Assembly: GCA_027922465.2 (NCBI GenBank)
Contig: BQMF02000595.1
Location: 124,001 to 188,000 of the forward strand
From: Turritopsis dohrnii
Lineage: Eukaryota; Cnidaria; Hydrozoa; Anthoathecata; Oceaniidae
Reading direction: 5' to 3'
DNA: 64,000 nucleotides
Below the pieces are notes generated by a model. That model had not been told where the DNA came from. It ran no database searches and was given only the letters and a program-made list of their open reading frames with translations. Below, piece after piece: positions 46,389-58,896 of this stretch (within the stretch, counting starts at the first letter, position 1; each line of letters starts with the position of its first letter). The translations under genes and the position numbers were made by a program.

Positions 46389-46957
46389 TCTATATATTAA
46401 TAGCCGATTCTCTGTTTGTCTGTTTGTTTGTCTGTCACGCAAAATGGTAGATTGAGTTGTGAGCGAAATTATTTCTTTTTTTGTGTGCGACGTGAGTTCG
46501 AAGCAAATACATTGCAACCCCAATCGAACGTGACTTTTTTTGGCTGATGAACTAATAGGAATAACGTTTTGTTTTTATTATTATTGTTAGTTTTATATTC
46601 CACGTTGACTTGGCTTTGAAAACAATACATCAACTAAATACAAAGAAACTAACTGATTAAACATTTTGGACAAAAAGCAGCAGTGGCAGAACGTGGCAGC
46701 ATGTGCGCTTTACCAGTGTATCCTAACGTATCCTTGCCTTACTGCCTGGACGGGTGAACATTTTTTCGAGCAATCAAAATGTTTAAAAACCGATAGGTAA
46801 AAAAAGGGTATCATGAAACAAAATGTTTTTTTGCTTTTCTTTTAATAATTTAATTTCTTTTTATAAAGCTCTTCTGATCGAACGTTTTTTTATTCTCTTT
46901 ATTCATTTAGCACGCGCCTTTTTTCTCTCCTCCCCTGTGAACTTTTTAAGAAGAGAA
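46389..46957 (+). mobile_element. Helitron family 1, 3'-truncated
   Basis: Starts TCTATATATTAATAGCC after an A. It is colinear with 15648-16240 until about 46957 (tttttaagaagagaa), then passes into coding sequence of the MULE-like gene. The hairpin and CTAG are missing. Confidence 0.8.
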
Positions 46958-48597
46958 GAAGTGGTTGAAAAGGAAAAAGTCTCAATATCTAAGAGATAAA
47001 ATCAAGAATCGGAATCTTGATTCGACTGAATGGAAAAGAAAAATAGTTGTTATTATTGATCATTTCTTGACTCACAACCACGATGTTGGAAGGGTATAAT
47101 TTAATTTTTTTCAAAAAATTCTTAAGGTCATCAGAATTTCCTACGATGTCTAAAATCAATTTTTATAGGCTGAAAATATATCGCAGAATATCGACAATCA
47201 AGTATCCCAAATGATTATGGAATACTGTAAGGATGGGGTCAATAAAGTAAACGAAATGAAGCGTTTACTGAAGTTGTTTGTGAAGAGAGACATCTTTGGA
47301 GGTGAAAATCTACCAGACCCCACCAACAGACGGTACTTTCCAAGAACCGAGATAATAAGAAGCCATATGGTGGCATGCAATCGAAAATTGCGGTACTCTA
47401 CAATTGACCAGGAATGTTTGGCAAAAAAAATTGAGTATTGGGAAAAAAATGATCCATCCGTTTCAATTTATTACCGACCGAAGGTAACCAAAGAAATAAG
47501 TAGCTATGGAAGTTTCCTATTTGTGTATCAGAGTGAATGGCAGAAGGAATTGATGATTCGTTATGGCCAAGAAATGATACTTCTTGATGCAACTTACAGG
47601 ACAACGAGATATGTTCTGCCCTTATTTTTTTTAACTGTAAAGACAAATACAGATTATCAAGTTGTTGCTGCATTTATAGTGGAAAATGAAAGTAAGCAAG
47701 CAATCAAAGAAGCAATGGGAGTGATTAAAAAGTGGAATCCTTCATTTCAACTGCGTTATGCAATGACCGATTATTGTAATGAAGAAATTGAAGCTTTGGA
47801 AGAAGTCTTTCCTGGTAAGAATGCTCTACTTTTGACAGGAAATAGCTACATCCCAATCTATATACAATTTTAAAAACCTTAGATTGCAAAGTATTTATAT
47901 GCGACTTTCATCGAGAGCAAACTTTGGATCGGTGGCTGAAAAGTTTAAAGCACAGTTGTGCCTCACGCCAAGGAGACATATTGCCTAAACTTCGACGAAT
48001 TGCTAGAGCTCGCACAACATCAGATCTTGAATCAGCTATGAAATCTTTTAAAAATAGTGAATTTTGAAGTGTCGCAGAGTTTCCAAAACTTGTAAAGTAT
48101 CTTCAAGCATACTGGTTCCATATGCAAAAGGTATTATAACGTACTTTCAAAAGAGACACGAGGTTTGGAAGAACAGTATTTCATCTTGTTGCTAGTCGGG
48201 GTTTTTTGCTTTCTTTTGCATTTGCTTACCCGGTAAGAGAGTATTGTTGAACTATATATTTCTGAATTCGATCGGTATGTTTATAGCGATGGTGTTGGGC
48301 TTACCGTCAAGACCGTTTACTTGTAAACTGCAACACAAATAATGGCGTTGAGCGTCAAAACGAGTCATTTAAGTATAGCTACTTGAAGCGACACAAAAAT
48401 TCTTCGTTAACTGGCATGGTTACGATATTGATTGAAGAGTTCTTTACTGATAAATATGAGGTTACTTTTTTGTCATCAAATGTACTACACAATTTTTGTT
48501 TATATGTTTTATTTTGACTTAAACGTTTATTATAGTTACACTGAAGCTAACTTCAAAATGGATTCCAGAATACCGAAAGTATTCCCCACTGGTTCCG

Positions 48598-48600
<3 letters not shown>
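46958..48600 (+). pseudogene. MULE-like transposase-domain gene, truncated
   Basis: Exons: about 46962-47087 (RKIVVIIDHFLTHNHDVG), about 47170-47814 (SEWQKELMIRYGQEMILLDATYRTTRYVLP; YAMTDYCNEEIEALEEVFPG), 47883-48130 (VFICDFHREQTLDRWLKSL) and 48287-48460 (RWCWAYRQDRLLVNCNTNN, ERQNESFKYSYLKRHKN), then SKWIPEYRKYSPLVPQY near 48545-48600 in a shifted frame. LLDATY, AMTDY and FCDFHREQ positions fit the MULE catalytic core. A premature stop lies near 48064 (NSEF-stop-SVAEF). Introns have GT-AG ends. The C-terminal SWIM-type zinc finger of this family is not present. Confidence 0.7.

Positions 48601-48652
<52 letters not shown>
48600..48652. repeat. (TA)n microsatellite
   Basis: About 26 uninterrupted TA units at the junction between the MULE-like gene and the inverted-repeat element. 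The poly-IY frame across it is an artefact. Confidence 0.95.
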
Positions 48653-48656
<4 letters not shown>

Positions 48657-49336
48657 CAGTTAAAAACACATGTCTTCACGAATTTTCGAAAATATTCACG
48701 AAATTCACGAAAATATTTTAGTTAAAATAGTTTTTGTTTAACAGATTCATACTTTGGCCTCCACTTTCTCTAGTGTTGAAGCTCATTTAGGTATTGTATA
48801 TATTACGGAGCGTGATTGCTCCGATGCATTATAGGGAACCTATTTTGTCATTGGTCAGGTCCAGAGAGTTTACCTGGTAGACCATCTTATATTGAGTACC
48901 TCTATGTGTATTTATTTGTTTTCAAGTGTGTTTGTGTAAGGTTCATTTCCTCTCTCCTCTTACGAAGAATCGGGGTAGGTCGGAGTGACCATTCTGTATT
49001 ACATCGTTCTGTAGCTTAAACTTTTTTTCGTTCTGTGTTTTTCTCGTTCTGTGTTTTCAAGTCTTTTTTAGAAATTACGTGCAATTCGTTCTTGAGTACT
49101 ATTGTTTTATACAATCCTTTGCGCCGTCACACTCTTGAGTCTTTTATATCATTTTAACTACACGCACATTCTTAACTTAATTGATCACGATCTTTATTCA
49201 AACCAAACCTCTTGTTAATTTTAATTTTTAATTTTTTTTCTCTATATAAACGTTCAACAGTTGTATCATTTTTAACTTGATAAAGATATGTAAGATATCG
49301 AAAATTCGTGAAGACATGTGTTTTTAACTGTTCATA
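48651..49336. mobile_element. MITE-like element with perfect 38-bp terminal inverted repeats
   Basis: 48651-48688 (tatgaacagttaaaaacaca...) is the exact reverse complement of 49299-49336. Homology stops abruptly inside the arms. The 686-bp element has no transposase frame. TA dinucleotides flank both sides, so a TA target duplication (Tc1/mariner-like) is possible but cannot be told from the microsatellite. Confidence 0.75.
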
Positions 49337-49374
49337 TGTATATAATTCAAACACAACACACACACTGGACATTT

Positions 49375-49379
<5 letters not shown>

Positions 49380-49407
<28 letters not shown>
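49380..49407. repeat. (TA)n tract at LINE 3' end
   Basis: A simple AT repeat just beyond the 3' end of the RTE-like reverse transcriptase (minus strand). RTE-type LINEs commonly end in short microsatellites, so it may be the element's tail. Confidence 0.6.
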
Positions 49408-49410
<3 letters not shown>

Positions 49411-49450
49411 AGATCAATCTAAATTACATTAGATATTGACCGGTCGAAAC

Positions 49451-50389
49451 CTAACTGGCCGACCAAATACAAATTTGTTCATAATAGAGTCGTGAGAGGG
49501 CGTTAAGGTGCAATACTTCTGGTGTGATGCATTCATTTATGATGACTGTGTTGTAAAGTGTTATTTGTCGACCTTGTTTCATTCTTTTGTTGTTGTTAAA
49601 GAGCAATCTTTTTGTAATGCTGGTGTCTGGTTTACGAATGGTGTGTGCAACATAGTTTCGCTGTTGTCTTTGTATGTGTTGAATGATACTTTCTGTTTTG
49701 CATTTTTGTAGGAGATCTTCATTCGTAAGTTCGTAACTGAACGATCCTTCTTTTCTGTGATATCCGCCTCTCACCATTTTTCTGATCATTGTATTGTACG
49801 TTGCGTTGATGTGGTTTACTTGTCGTTTTGTAAGGTTCCATGTTTGACAGCCATATGTCAAGCGACTACGTACAAGGACATTAAGAAGTTGCACACGAGT
49901 ACTCAACATGATTTTCCGATTTAAAAGTTTCTGTCCAAGTTCGTAGAATTTGTTTAATGCGGAATCAACGCGAAGTTCGATTTCGGTATTCCCAGTCAAT
50001 GGCTCGTCGAATTTTATTTGGCAGCCAAGATATTTGAAAACTGATACATTATCTATTGAGATATCATTTATGGAAAGGATTGAAGATGGATAGTTCGAAT
50101 TCAGGTATTGATGATTAAGAATCATTGATTTTGTTTTTGGTATGTTCAACTCGAGGTGAAATCTGCTTGGCGTTTCTGATAGAATGTTAAGACCACGTTG
50201 CATGTTTTTGGGGTCCTCGTAGACAAGCGCTATATCATCTGCATAGCCAATCCAATCGATAACGTGCATACCAGACGAGATTCGGTTACGTGTTGTTGCT
50301 GTATGTGGAATATGGTAGTCGAGGTATAAATGCTTGATTTCTTTTGTCTTACATTCTTCTTCAAATTGACATGACATGACATAGTCCAT
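49451..50389 (-). pseudogene. RTE-like LINE reverse transcriptase, 5'-truncated
   Basis: 312 codons open to a natural stop. Contains IDWIGYADDIALVYED (catalytic YADD box), ELNIPKTKSMILNHQYL, VFKYLGCQIKFDEPLTG, RSRLTYGCQTWNLTKRQVN and NTMIRKMVRGGYHRK, the usual order for the RT second half plus thumb. Endonuclease and the first RT boxes are missing: truncation falls at about 50400, where another LINE's 3' end begins. Confidence 0.85.
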
Positions 50390-50404
50390 ATAAAGATTAT
50401 ATAT

Positions 50405-52385
50405 ATTTTTTTTATTTATTTTTATTTGACATTTATTCGGGTTCCATTATACAAATGGTTCTTATCCCTATAATAACATAATAATAACAACAATAATAAT
50501 AAAAAGTTGTTTAGAACAAAAATGATACAAGAAGCATGGAGATCTAGGTTTCAATAAGAGTTGTAGATTTTGGTTTTGTTAAATGGTCGTTGATAGATTG
50601 AATAGAGGAAAGGCATAGGCTGTAGTTATATATTCGCGGAAGGTCTCCTTCAACTTTGAAAGACATCGTTAGAGATAAAACGTTGGCTGTGTTGAAATAA
50701 ACAGCTCATTGAAACCGTAGCAGCCAGCACTTATTGCATAATAAGGATTTTTTTTGATTTTTTTTTTTTATGAAATGTGATAACTATATATATATATACA
50801 TAAAAAAAAAAATTCTATAATATAAAACCCAAGCATAGGAAGGCTCACTGTGGAGGCTCAGAGATTATCGTATGGTTCGATATGTCTAAACGAGATTTGG
50901 AAATAAGAAAATCATGGTAACTTGGTGAAGGTTGAAAAATATGGAAACTCGGACCCGCGCTGTATAGAGTTGGTTTAGCAGAAATTGAAATGAAAAAAGG
51001 AAATGCTTATACAATCGGAGAACCTAGCCTTCTCTTGCTAAGGCAATGGCGATTGATTTATCTAAAAAATATTTTTTCGTTTGACTGTAAAATGTTGAAA
51101 TTGAATCTAGGTTACGTATATTTTTTGGCAAATCATTAAAAACTTTAGACACTTGGTTGTTGAAAGTGCCATTTTCACCAGGTTCAATCATTATTCCATT
51201 ATCAATAGATCGGAGAGTCCTTTTGAACTTGAGCTTTTTCATAGACAAGTAGTCCGGCCACTTTTCATCGTTTAATGCTTTGAAACCTGCGATCGAGAGG
51301 TCCAATTCACAACGTTGCTCAACAAGAAGCCAACCCAAACTTGTCACATCTTTCAGGGTGCAGTAGCGACGGATAACGTACCCGGCTGCACACGACTGTA
51401 CACGTTGGATGCGCTTTTTCAAGTATTGCGGAATTTGAGCGTACACGGTATTGCAATAACTCAGTTTGGAGAGGACAAGAGATTCCGCGAGTGTTTTCCG
51501 AACTCTATACGGGGTGAATCTCTTGAACCTTTTTATCGTTTGTAAATTTGGGTAAGCTGACTTAGTTGCATAATTCACTTGAGGTAACCAGGAGAGGTTT
51601 TCGTCCATTTGGATACCGAGTATCTTGACATACAGTTCTTGTCTTACTGATCGGCCTTCTGAACGTAGGAGGTAGGATCGATCTGATGGCAGTGATCTGG
51701 GTTTTCGAATAACCATCATTTGTAATTTGTCGCTGTTGAAAATCAGACCATTATCTCTCGTCCAGTTGCATAGTGATGTTAGGTCTAGTTCAATTGCCTT
51801 GACGGATTCGAAAAGGTTTTGTTTGGGACATGATTTACAGAGGGTCGTATCATCGGCATATTGGATGGAGGGTGTTCGGATTTCATTTGGTAGGTCGGCA
51901 ACCTATATGTTGAATAAAATCGGGCCAAGAATACTTCCTTGCGGCACTCCGAAGAAAATATTTTTGGTTTGGGATTTTCGGTCGTCGACCTGTACATGTT
52001 GTCTTCTGTTCGACAGATAACTGACGATAAGTGAAATAATTGATTGTCCAAATCCTAATCGGCTCAGTTTGCGTACCAATATTGAATGGTCGATGGTATC
52101 GAACGCTTTGGAATAATCGATCATTACTGCGATGGTTATGTCATTTTTGTTCATTGCTTTTACAATATCGTCACGCAGTTTCAAGAGAAGAGTGGTGTCC
52201 CTTTCGGAATCCTGATTGTGTCGTGTTGTATACTTTGGATTTGACGAAGGTTAGTATTTGGTTCAAGATTACTCTCTCGAAGATTTTTGATAGGATTGGT
52301 AAGATGGAGACTGGACGGAAGTCTTTTGCCACTGTTGGATTCGCAACTTTTGAAATTGGACAGACGCATGCCAGTTTCCATAGAT
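50405..52385 (-). pseudogene. LINE with RT domain, frameshifted and 5'-truncated
   Basis: RT boxes in order: FRPVSILPILSKIFERVIL, SGFRKGHHSSLETALLKL, VMIDYSKAFDTIDHSIL, FFGVPQGSILGPILFNIYV, IQYADDTTLC (catalytic), KLQMMVIRKPRS and VKILGIQMDENLSW, ending at a stop at 51024 (IALAREG). Frame breaks near 52185 and 51900. The 3' untranslated part runs to about 50405. Homology ends at 52385, where Helitron family-3 sequence starts. It differs from the LINEs at 31 and 54 kb, so at least three LINE lineages coexist here. Confidence 0.8.
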
Positions 52386-52731
52386 CGAACGCGGCGTTTT
52401 TGGGGAAATATCTCGAGAACCAATAGGGATAACTGACGTTTTTTAGGGTCGGTGACACGGGTGATGGAGTGACGTAACATTTGGGCCTAAATTTTATTTG
52501 GTACTGCGGATATTACGTCATTAAAGTCTTTAATCCACGGTATCTCTGCAACGGTTGATCGTAGCGAAATGATCCCATACACTTTTTTGATCAGCTTTTC
52601 GAGCTCTACAACATGGGAACACTTTCCAGTCCCGATTCTGTAATTAAAATTTTCGTCACAGGGTAGACACACGGGAACGCGTCGTATTTCTGCAGATTCT
52701 TTTCGAAATTAAAGTTTTACGCGAGATACTA
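52386..52731 (+). mobile_element. Helitron family-3 3' part
   Basis: Shares ggcgtttttggggaaatatc and the following 300 bp with 380-640. Its tail (cgtcacagggtagacacacg ... gttttacgcgagatacta) resembles the family-2 3' end (cgtcacggggtacgtacacg ... gtttttacccgggatactag). It ends exactly where the next family-2 element begins. Confidence 0.6.
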
Positions 52732-54217
52732 TCTTTTTATACTAATTCGCAATTGTGCATCCCACTTTTATTTTAGAGAGTGATATATTTACTTTTTCTT
52801 TCCACGGTAAAATTCTTCTTATTTTTTCCCTTTTTGTTGTAAAGCCACGTAGAGGCGAGAGCGTTTTTTTTGATTTTCCGCTATTAGTATATGCTCCTAT
52901 GTTTTGTTATTTTTGGTTTGCGCAGTGGAAATCAGCCGAAACACGTCTTTGGAGGAGTGCGAGCAATGCAATCTTCTTCGTTGTTTTAGGCAGCAAATTG
53001 ACGAAAGAACTTACTAAGAAACACAGGTTTGTATGCACGAAGGTAGTGTTTATTGCTAAACTTTTACTCTTATTAATAAAAGAACACAGGTAGCACGTGT
53101 GAGTTAATTGTTTGTTTACAATGAAAAATCATATTTAGATATACAGAAGAAGTGCAGTAAAGTTTTTAAAAATTAGCTGCAGAAAGATCGAACGAACAAA
53201 AGGTATTATTATAAAACTTTTATTTTTGATTAATAAAAGAACAAGTTAGGTATATGTATTTAAATGTATTTAAATGTTTGTTTACGTTTTAGTTATCAAA
53301 TAAAAAAGAAGAAAGTGTAGTGTAGTGAAGAAATGCAGAACAAAATGATGTTTATTTACACAGTAAGGAATGGTTTTAATTTAGTTTTGAAAGATTAAAT
53401 AATATAGCTTTGAACAGATATCTTATTATATGAGTTCTTTCATTTAGTTTATATGCTACTGGATGAAAAACGAAGACGAAAGTAATTTATTTTGGTAACG
53501 CGCGCTATTATTATTTTTATAGTTAGCAAAGAAGATTTGATTTGATTTATTTATTTACAGATCAATTAAAAATGGTCCCACAGCTATGACTGTTTTCCTT
53601 TCTCATAGCTGTGGAAGTAGGGCACGTGTTATGCTGTCAAATTGTATCTATTGACGATGTTTGATGCTTTGTCTGCGTGCCTTTCTGCCAGCCATTTTAT
53701 GCCTTTTGTTTTGGTTTGCTTAAATATGGTTGCAGTAGTAGTAAGTATTGTAGCTGTTCTTTACTGAAATCTTTTTATTTTAGGTCAGAAAAGAAAAAGT
53801 GTAGCTATTTATAAATGAAATTTATTAATGTATAAATGAAATACATGGTATGTTGAGAAGGTTATTTAAGAGAAGAATGGATTATGTATTTCATTTTGAT
53901 TGTACTAAAAAAAAAGAAGAAGCATTGCTGGGTTATATTTTTCTTCAGTTTAAATTTGTTTACGGCATTCATTATTTTAGTAGTAGTAGTAGTATTTATT
54001 TGTCAACCATTTGAACTCATATACAAAAATATATTGTAAAAATATACTAAAGATAAAATATACTAAAGATAAGAGTTCTTAATGATGGTTGAACAGGAGG
54101 CACACCCAATAGTCGAAGACTAGTCAAAGGGGAGGCCACCAGGATTTATGAATAACACAGTTAGTCAACTAATTTGTGATGTATCAATAGTTATTGAAAG
54201 TGATGTTATTGTAAAAT

Positions 54218-57200
54218 CTATTTAACTCTTGGAAGAAAATGTCGTAGCTTCGAGATAAGCCCATTAGCTTTCCTTAACTTTACAGCAAGTATTTCAAGGT
54301 GTTTTTTCCATGATAGAAGATTATCTAAATAAATTCCTAAGTATTTGACTGAGTTGCTAAGACACAGTGGATGACCATTCAATTTTAGCCGAATATTGTA
54401 GTTGGGAGGTTTGTGTGGACCATGAAATAATAAGACTTCAGTTTTTGGAACGTTCAAAGAGATCTTGTTTGAACATAGCCATTTAAAGAGTCTCTTTAGA
54501 TCTTTGTTTAAGGATTTTTCAATGACTTTGAGTGAGGAATTTGAATACAGGCAGGTATCATCAGCAATCAACGTTGCCTCACTAAAAATTAGTGACTTAG
54601 GAAGATCATTAATATAAATAAGAAATAATAAAGGGCCAAGTACTGACCCTTCCTGTTAGATAAGATCGAAACCATTTATTACACTTACCTCTGATACCAT
54701 AGAACTCAAGTTTACGTAAAAGGACTTTTATGTCAACTGTGTCAAATGCTTTTTGCAGATCAATGAACACTCCACAAGAAAATTGTCCATCATCGAGGGA
54801 TTTTCTAATAGTTTCAGTTAGGGTGATTAGAGTCTGAATTGTAGAATGTGATTTCCTAAACCCAAATTGTTTATTAAAAATTAGTTTGTGTTTCAGAAGA
54901 AAAGAGGTTAATCTCACATGAACCAATTTTTCAAATATTTTATCAATATTGGAAAGCAGCGAGATGGGACGATAGTTATTTACATCATGATCGGAACCTT
55001 TATTCTTAAAGACAGGAACTACTTTAATTAATTTAAGTGTGTTGGGAAATATTCCTGTTTCGAAAGTTAAGTTAATTAAAGATGATAGTAAACTAGCAAG
55101 TTCATGTGGGACACATTCAAAAATTTGTCTAGGAATACTGTTGTCACCAGTGCTATTAGAGTGGTTTAAAGATTTGAAGGTCTTAAGCATTTCATTGTGT
55201 GTCACAGCTTTAAAAAACAATGATTCAGGTGAAGGATTTCCTGCTATAAAATCTTCAAAGTTTCCAAAATTTGGAATTTTGTCTTGGAGATTTTTTGCAA
55301 TGGAGCTAAAGTAATCATTAAAAGCACTGGCAACGGCAGATTGGTCATTAATAGTATTGTTGTCTATGTTAAGTGATATCTTCGTGTTGTTTTTATTTGA
55401 ATTGTGAATTATGTCATTGATACCTTTCCAAATTTTTTTAGAGTTGTTAATGTTATTTTCAAAATATTTTCTAAAATAGTTATTTTTACTGCATTTAATT
55501 AGTGTAACAATTTTATTACGGTAGTGTTTATATTCAATGTACAGTTTAATTTTATTATCAGTGACTTTACTATTTATGAATTTTTTCAAAAGACTATCAC
55601 GTTTTAAAATTGATTTTTTTATGCCCTTAGTTATCCATGGTTTGGTCTTGTTATGGATTTGTTTTTTGGACAATTTTCTTGTGGGTGTGCATTTATCTAC
55701 AAGATTATTGATCTTATTTAAAAAGAGATCAAGCGAACGGTTTGGATCTTTACTATTAAGTTCTAAAAGGGTATCCCAGTTTGTTGATTGAAATTCCAGT
55801 TTAAATTTATTGGCATTAAAATTTTTCCAATCCTTATATGTTCTAGGGATGTCATCAGTCTGGTTTTTGATAGATTTGTTTAAAATTACAAATTGGGCTA
55901 AATGATCGGAAATATCACTAGTATTCAACAGGTTAATATTAAAATCACCTAAGAGTACAAGTAATTTACCTAGGCGGTTGACTTTTTCTAAGGTAGGAAG
56001 AAGAAATTTATTTGTAAAATCTATTGGAGATAAAGCATGGTGTCTGTATATTGATCCAACTACAATATTAGGCTTATTATTATTATGGATTTCAACAAAT
56101 GTTGATTCAAGTAACTTTGGGGAGTACATTATGCTTTCAAGATCAGGTCTTCTAAGTGAATCAAGCCTATCAGATACAAAGAGAAGGGTACCACCATGGT
56201 TTGCTTCAGTAACAGTAGCATAAGATAGATAGTTAGTAATTTTAGGAGTATAAGGGGAAAATGATAAGATACGTGTTTCACTCAGACCAATTACATCAAA
56301 TTTAAAATTAATAGAATTAAGAAAAAGTTCTAAGCTGTCAAGATTTAAGTTCAAAGAATTAATGTTTAAATGGAAGAAAGATGAATAAGAGATATTATTA
56401 ACTAGCCGCCAAGGCGGCGTCGCTCGCCGCCCATGTTCAGCTTGCGTTGTATCACCACCTGCTCCAAATTATTGCACTTAAAACCAGCGATAAGACTTCA
56501 TTTGCTGCTGGCTTTATCGCTTAATAAAGCTCGTTTGCACGTTAAGAGAAATACGTTCCTGGTGTTTCAAATCTTGCATGTTCTTAACTCAGCCGTTCAT
56601 TGTCGCGGTCGCATTTAAAATGTTAGTAGACTTTCTTGCTTTACACAATTCATTCTGAACGTGAACTTCACCTGGTTTTTATTTACGATTTTAAACCCAT
56701 CAAATATCAGTTTAACAATACACTCAAAACGCAGAGAGAAAAAACTTTTTGAACTTATTATTAGCTTTTGTTTTACGCGCTCTAACATGGGTGCTATCAG
56801 AAGTAGGTGAAAAAATGGCTTTTCTTCTTAAAAAGATCACACGGGAGGAGAAAAAAATGCACGTGCTAAATGAATGAATTGAATAGAAAACGTTCGATCA
56901 GATTAAAATAGATTAAAAGAAATCGGTTAAAAGAAATTAAGACAACTATTAAGACAAAAGCAAAAAAAAAATATTTTGTTTCATGATTCTCTTTTTTTTA
57001 TCGGTTTTTAAATATATATTTTGATTGCTCGAAAAAAAGTTCACCCGTCTCAGACAGTCACGAAAGCGTTAGGATACACTGGCAAACCGAACATGATGCC
57101 ACGTTCTGCCACTGCTGCTTTTTGTCCAAACTGTTTAATCAGTTAGTTTCTTTGTTGATATATTGTTTTCAAAGCCAAGTCAACGTGGAATATAAAACTG

Positions 57201-57728
57201 ACAATAATAATAAAAACATAACGTTATTCCTATTAGTTCATCAGCCAAAAAAAGTCACGTTCGAATGGGGTTGCAATGTATTTGCTTCGAACTCACGTCG
57301 CACACAAAAAAAGAAATAATTTCGCTCACAACTCAATCTACCATTTTGCGTGACTTACAAACAAACAAACAGACAGACGGAGAATCGGCTATTAATATAT
57401 AGATAGATGAGTTATAGCTCATTGTGTTAAATGAATGTTCATCATAATATTTACAGTCCAAATTTTCCATATTGTCAAATTGAGGAGTGTATTGGGAATA
57501 AAAACAATTAGAGGGAGGGTTAAATTCAGATTCAGAATTAAATGGAAAAAGCAAACAGTTACATTTATAACAAAACCAGGACTCACTATCATTTGTGTCA
57601 ATGAGTTTTTTAAAATCATTTTTGCTAAGATTATTACATTTGGGATGAACCCAGTATTCACAGAAGTTACAAAAAATAGCATCACTTTCAACTTGTTTAT
57701 CACAAATTGAGCATGGATAATTTTCCAT
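54218..57728 (-). pseudogene. LINE ORF2 split by a Helitron, RT core deleted
   Basis: Begins MENYPCSICDKQVESDAIFC with a PHD-like cysteine cluster (CEYWVHPKCNNL, SWFCYKCNC). It is interrupted at 57403-56402 by a Helitron and resumes with FFHLNINSLNL, DVIGLSETRI, IVVGSIYRHH and LVLLGDFNINLL (AP endonuclease). RT follows: NNYRPISLLSNIDKIFEKL, FGFRKSHSTIQTL, VFIDLQKAFDTVD, FRSYLTGR. About 70-90 bp are then missing before GSVLGPLLFLIYINDL and LIADDTCLY, which also shifts the frame. SNSVKYLGIYLDNLLSW follows. The 3' part past 54218 is degraded. Confidence 0.85.
56402..57403 (-). mobile_element. Non-autonomous Helitron, family 1, inside a LINE
   Basis: Minus-strand start TCTATATATTAATAGCC at 57403 and end GCCGCCTTGGCGGCTAG at 56402 (1002 bp). 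Flanks are A and T. Removing it restores the LINE ORF2 frame across the junction with no duplicated or missing base, an unusually clean view of Helitron A|T insertion. Confidence 0.95.
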
Positions 57729-58063
57729 GAAAAAAAAAGAAGTCTAACTTTGGCAAATTAGAACATAGTTTGAAGCTATCAAGAAAGAAATTACAATGAC
57801 TTTAAAAAAAATCAATTTGAAAAAGTCACAGCGGTTTAGATTAGAGAAACTTACTATAAAATACATAATAAATACACAAAACAAACAGGGCAAGCAAAGT
57901 TCATTATGTACGCTATCCGTAGTAAAGTTGCCATATTGAATTACAATTAGAAACACAGAAATTCGGTTAAAATATTAAGATCATCAGGGTTAGCAATGGA
58001 ACCCTGAAACAACAATAGCAGCGATAACGAAAAGTCCGCAAAGAAGGGGCGTGGCACTTAACT

Positions 58064-58896
58064 TTAGTCTTGTTTGCTCTCTACGAAGTTAAAAACAGGG
58101 AACAAATTAATCAGCTCTACCATGTGTTTAATTTTCATCCATGGTGCATTATCCGTAACTTTAATCTGAACAATTCCATTCAAAATTTGATAGCGATTTA
58201 TCAAGTTGTTTTTCAGAAGCTTACGAACATTGAACCAAATATGACGATACATTTTACACAAATTTTCATTTATGTATAGCTCTTTATGACCAAAGCCAAG
58301 TGAATTATGTTCGATGTTTTTTAGGTTTTTGCTTCTGGATGGCATTTTTCCTATTTACAAAACGCACAATAGTTCTTTTTGGTCCTTGTTGCTGTCCACC
58401 TTTAGGGAGCCTATGGCAGGCCTCAATATCATTACTACTTATCTGAACTCCTAATTTGTTAGAGATTTTTAGCACGGCGTCTTCCAAGAGATTATCAGAA
58501 ACACTATCATCTATACCTGATATTTCTATGTTATTCCTTCTGTTATATTGTAAGGCATCGGCTAGCTCGGTTTCAAGACTGTTAATAACATCATTTTGCT
58601 CATTTATAGTATCCTTAAGTGATAGGTTCTCTTTCTTTATTTCCTCCACTTGATTTTGAAGGTCTTTCATGAAGAATTTTAGTTGGATTTGCAATTGTTC
58701 TCTAAAATAATTTTTCGCCTGTTTCATTTCCTCTTGGAAGAAGGCTTTGATAAAACTTATTTCTGCACTACAGTATGTTGGCTGACCTGATTCAACAGAG
58801 TCGTTCTTCTATGACTTGGAGTTGGACGGTGGATGGTGAACGTACATTTTTCTTTGGTGTATGTTGTCTTTTTTTTCTTCTTTGCTTAGCTGGCAT
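58064..58896 (-). pseudogene. LINE ORF1, frameshifted
   Basis: Starts MPAKQRRKKKRQHTPKKN at 58896. A break near 58808 shifts to SAEISFIKAFFQEEMKQAK, a coiled coil (EEIKKENLSLKDTINEQND), then NNIEISGIDD, IEACHRLPKGGQ and TIVRFVNRKNAIQ (RRM-like). A second break near 58320 shifts to YINENLCKMYRHIWFNVR. It is a diverged homologue of the intact ORF1 at 32226-33242, same architecture. Confidence 0.8.

Noticed and set aside
48432..48725. 97-codon frame with poly-IY
   Set aside because: It is the translation of a TA microsatellite and the flanking inverted repeat.
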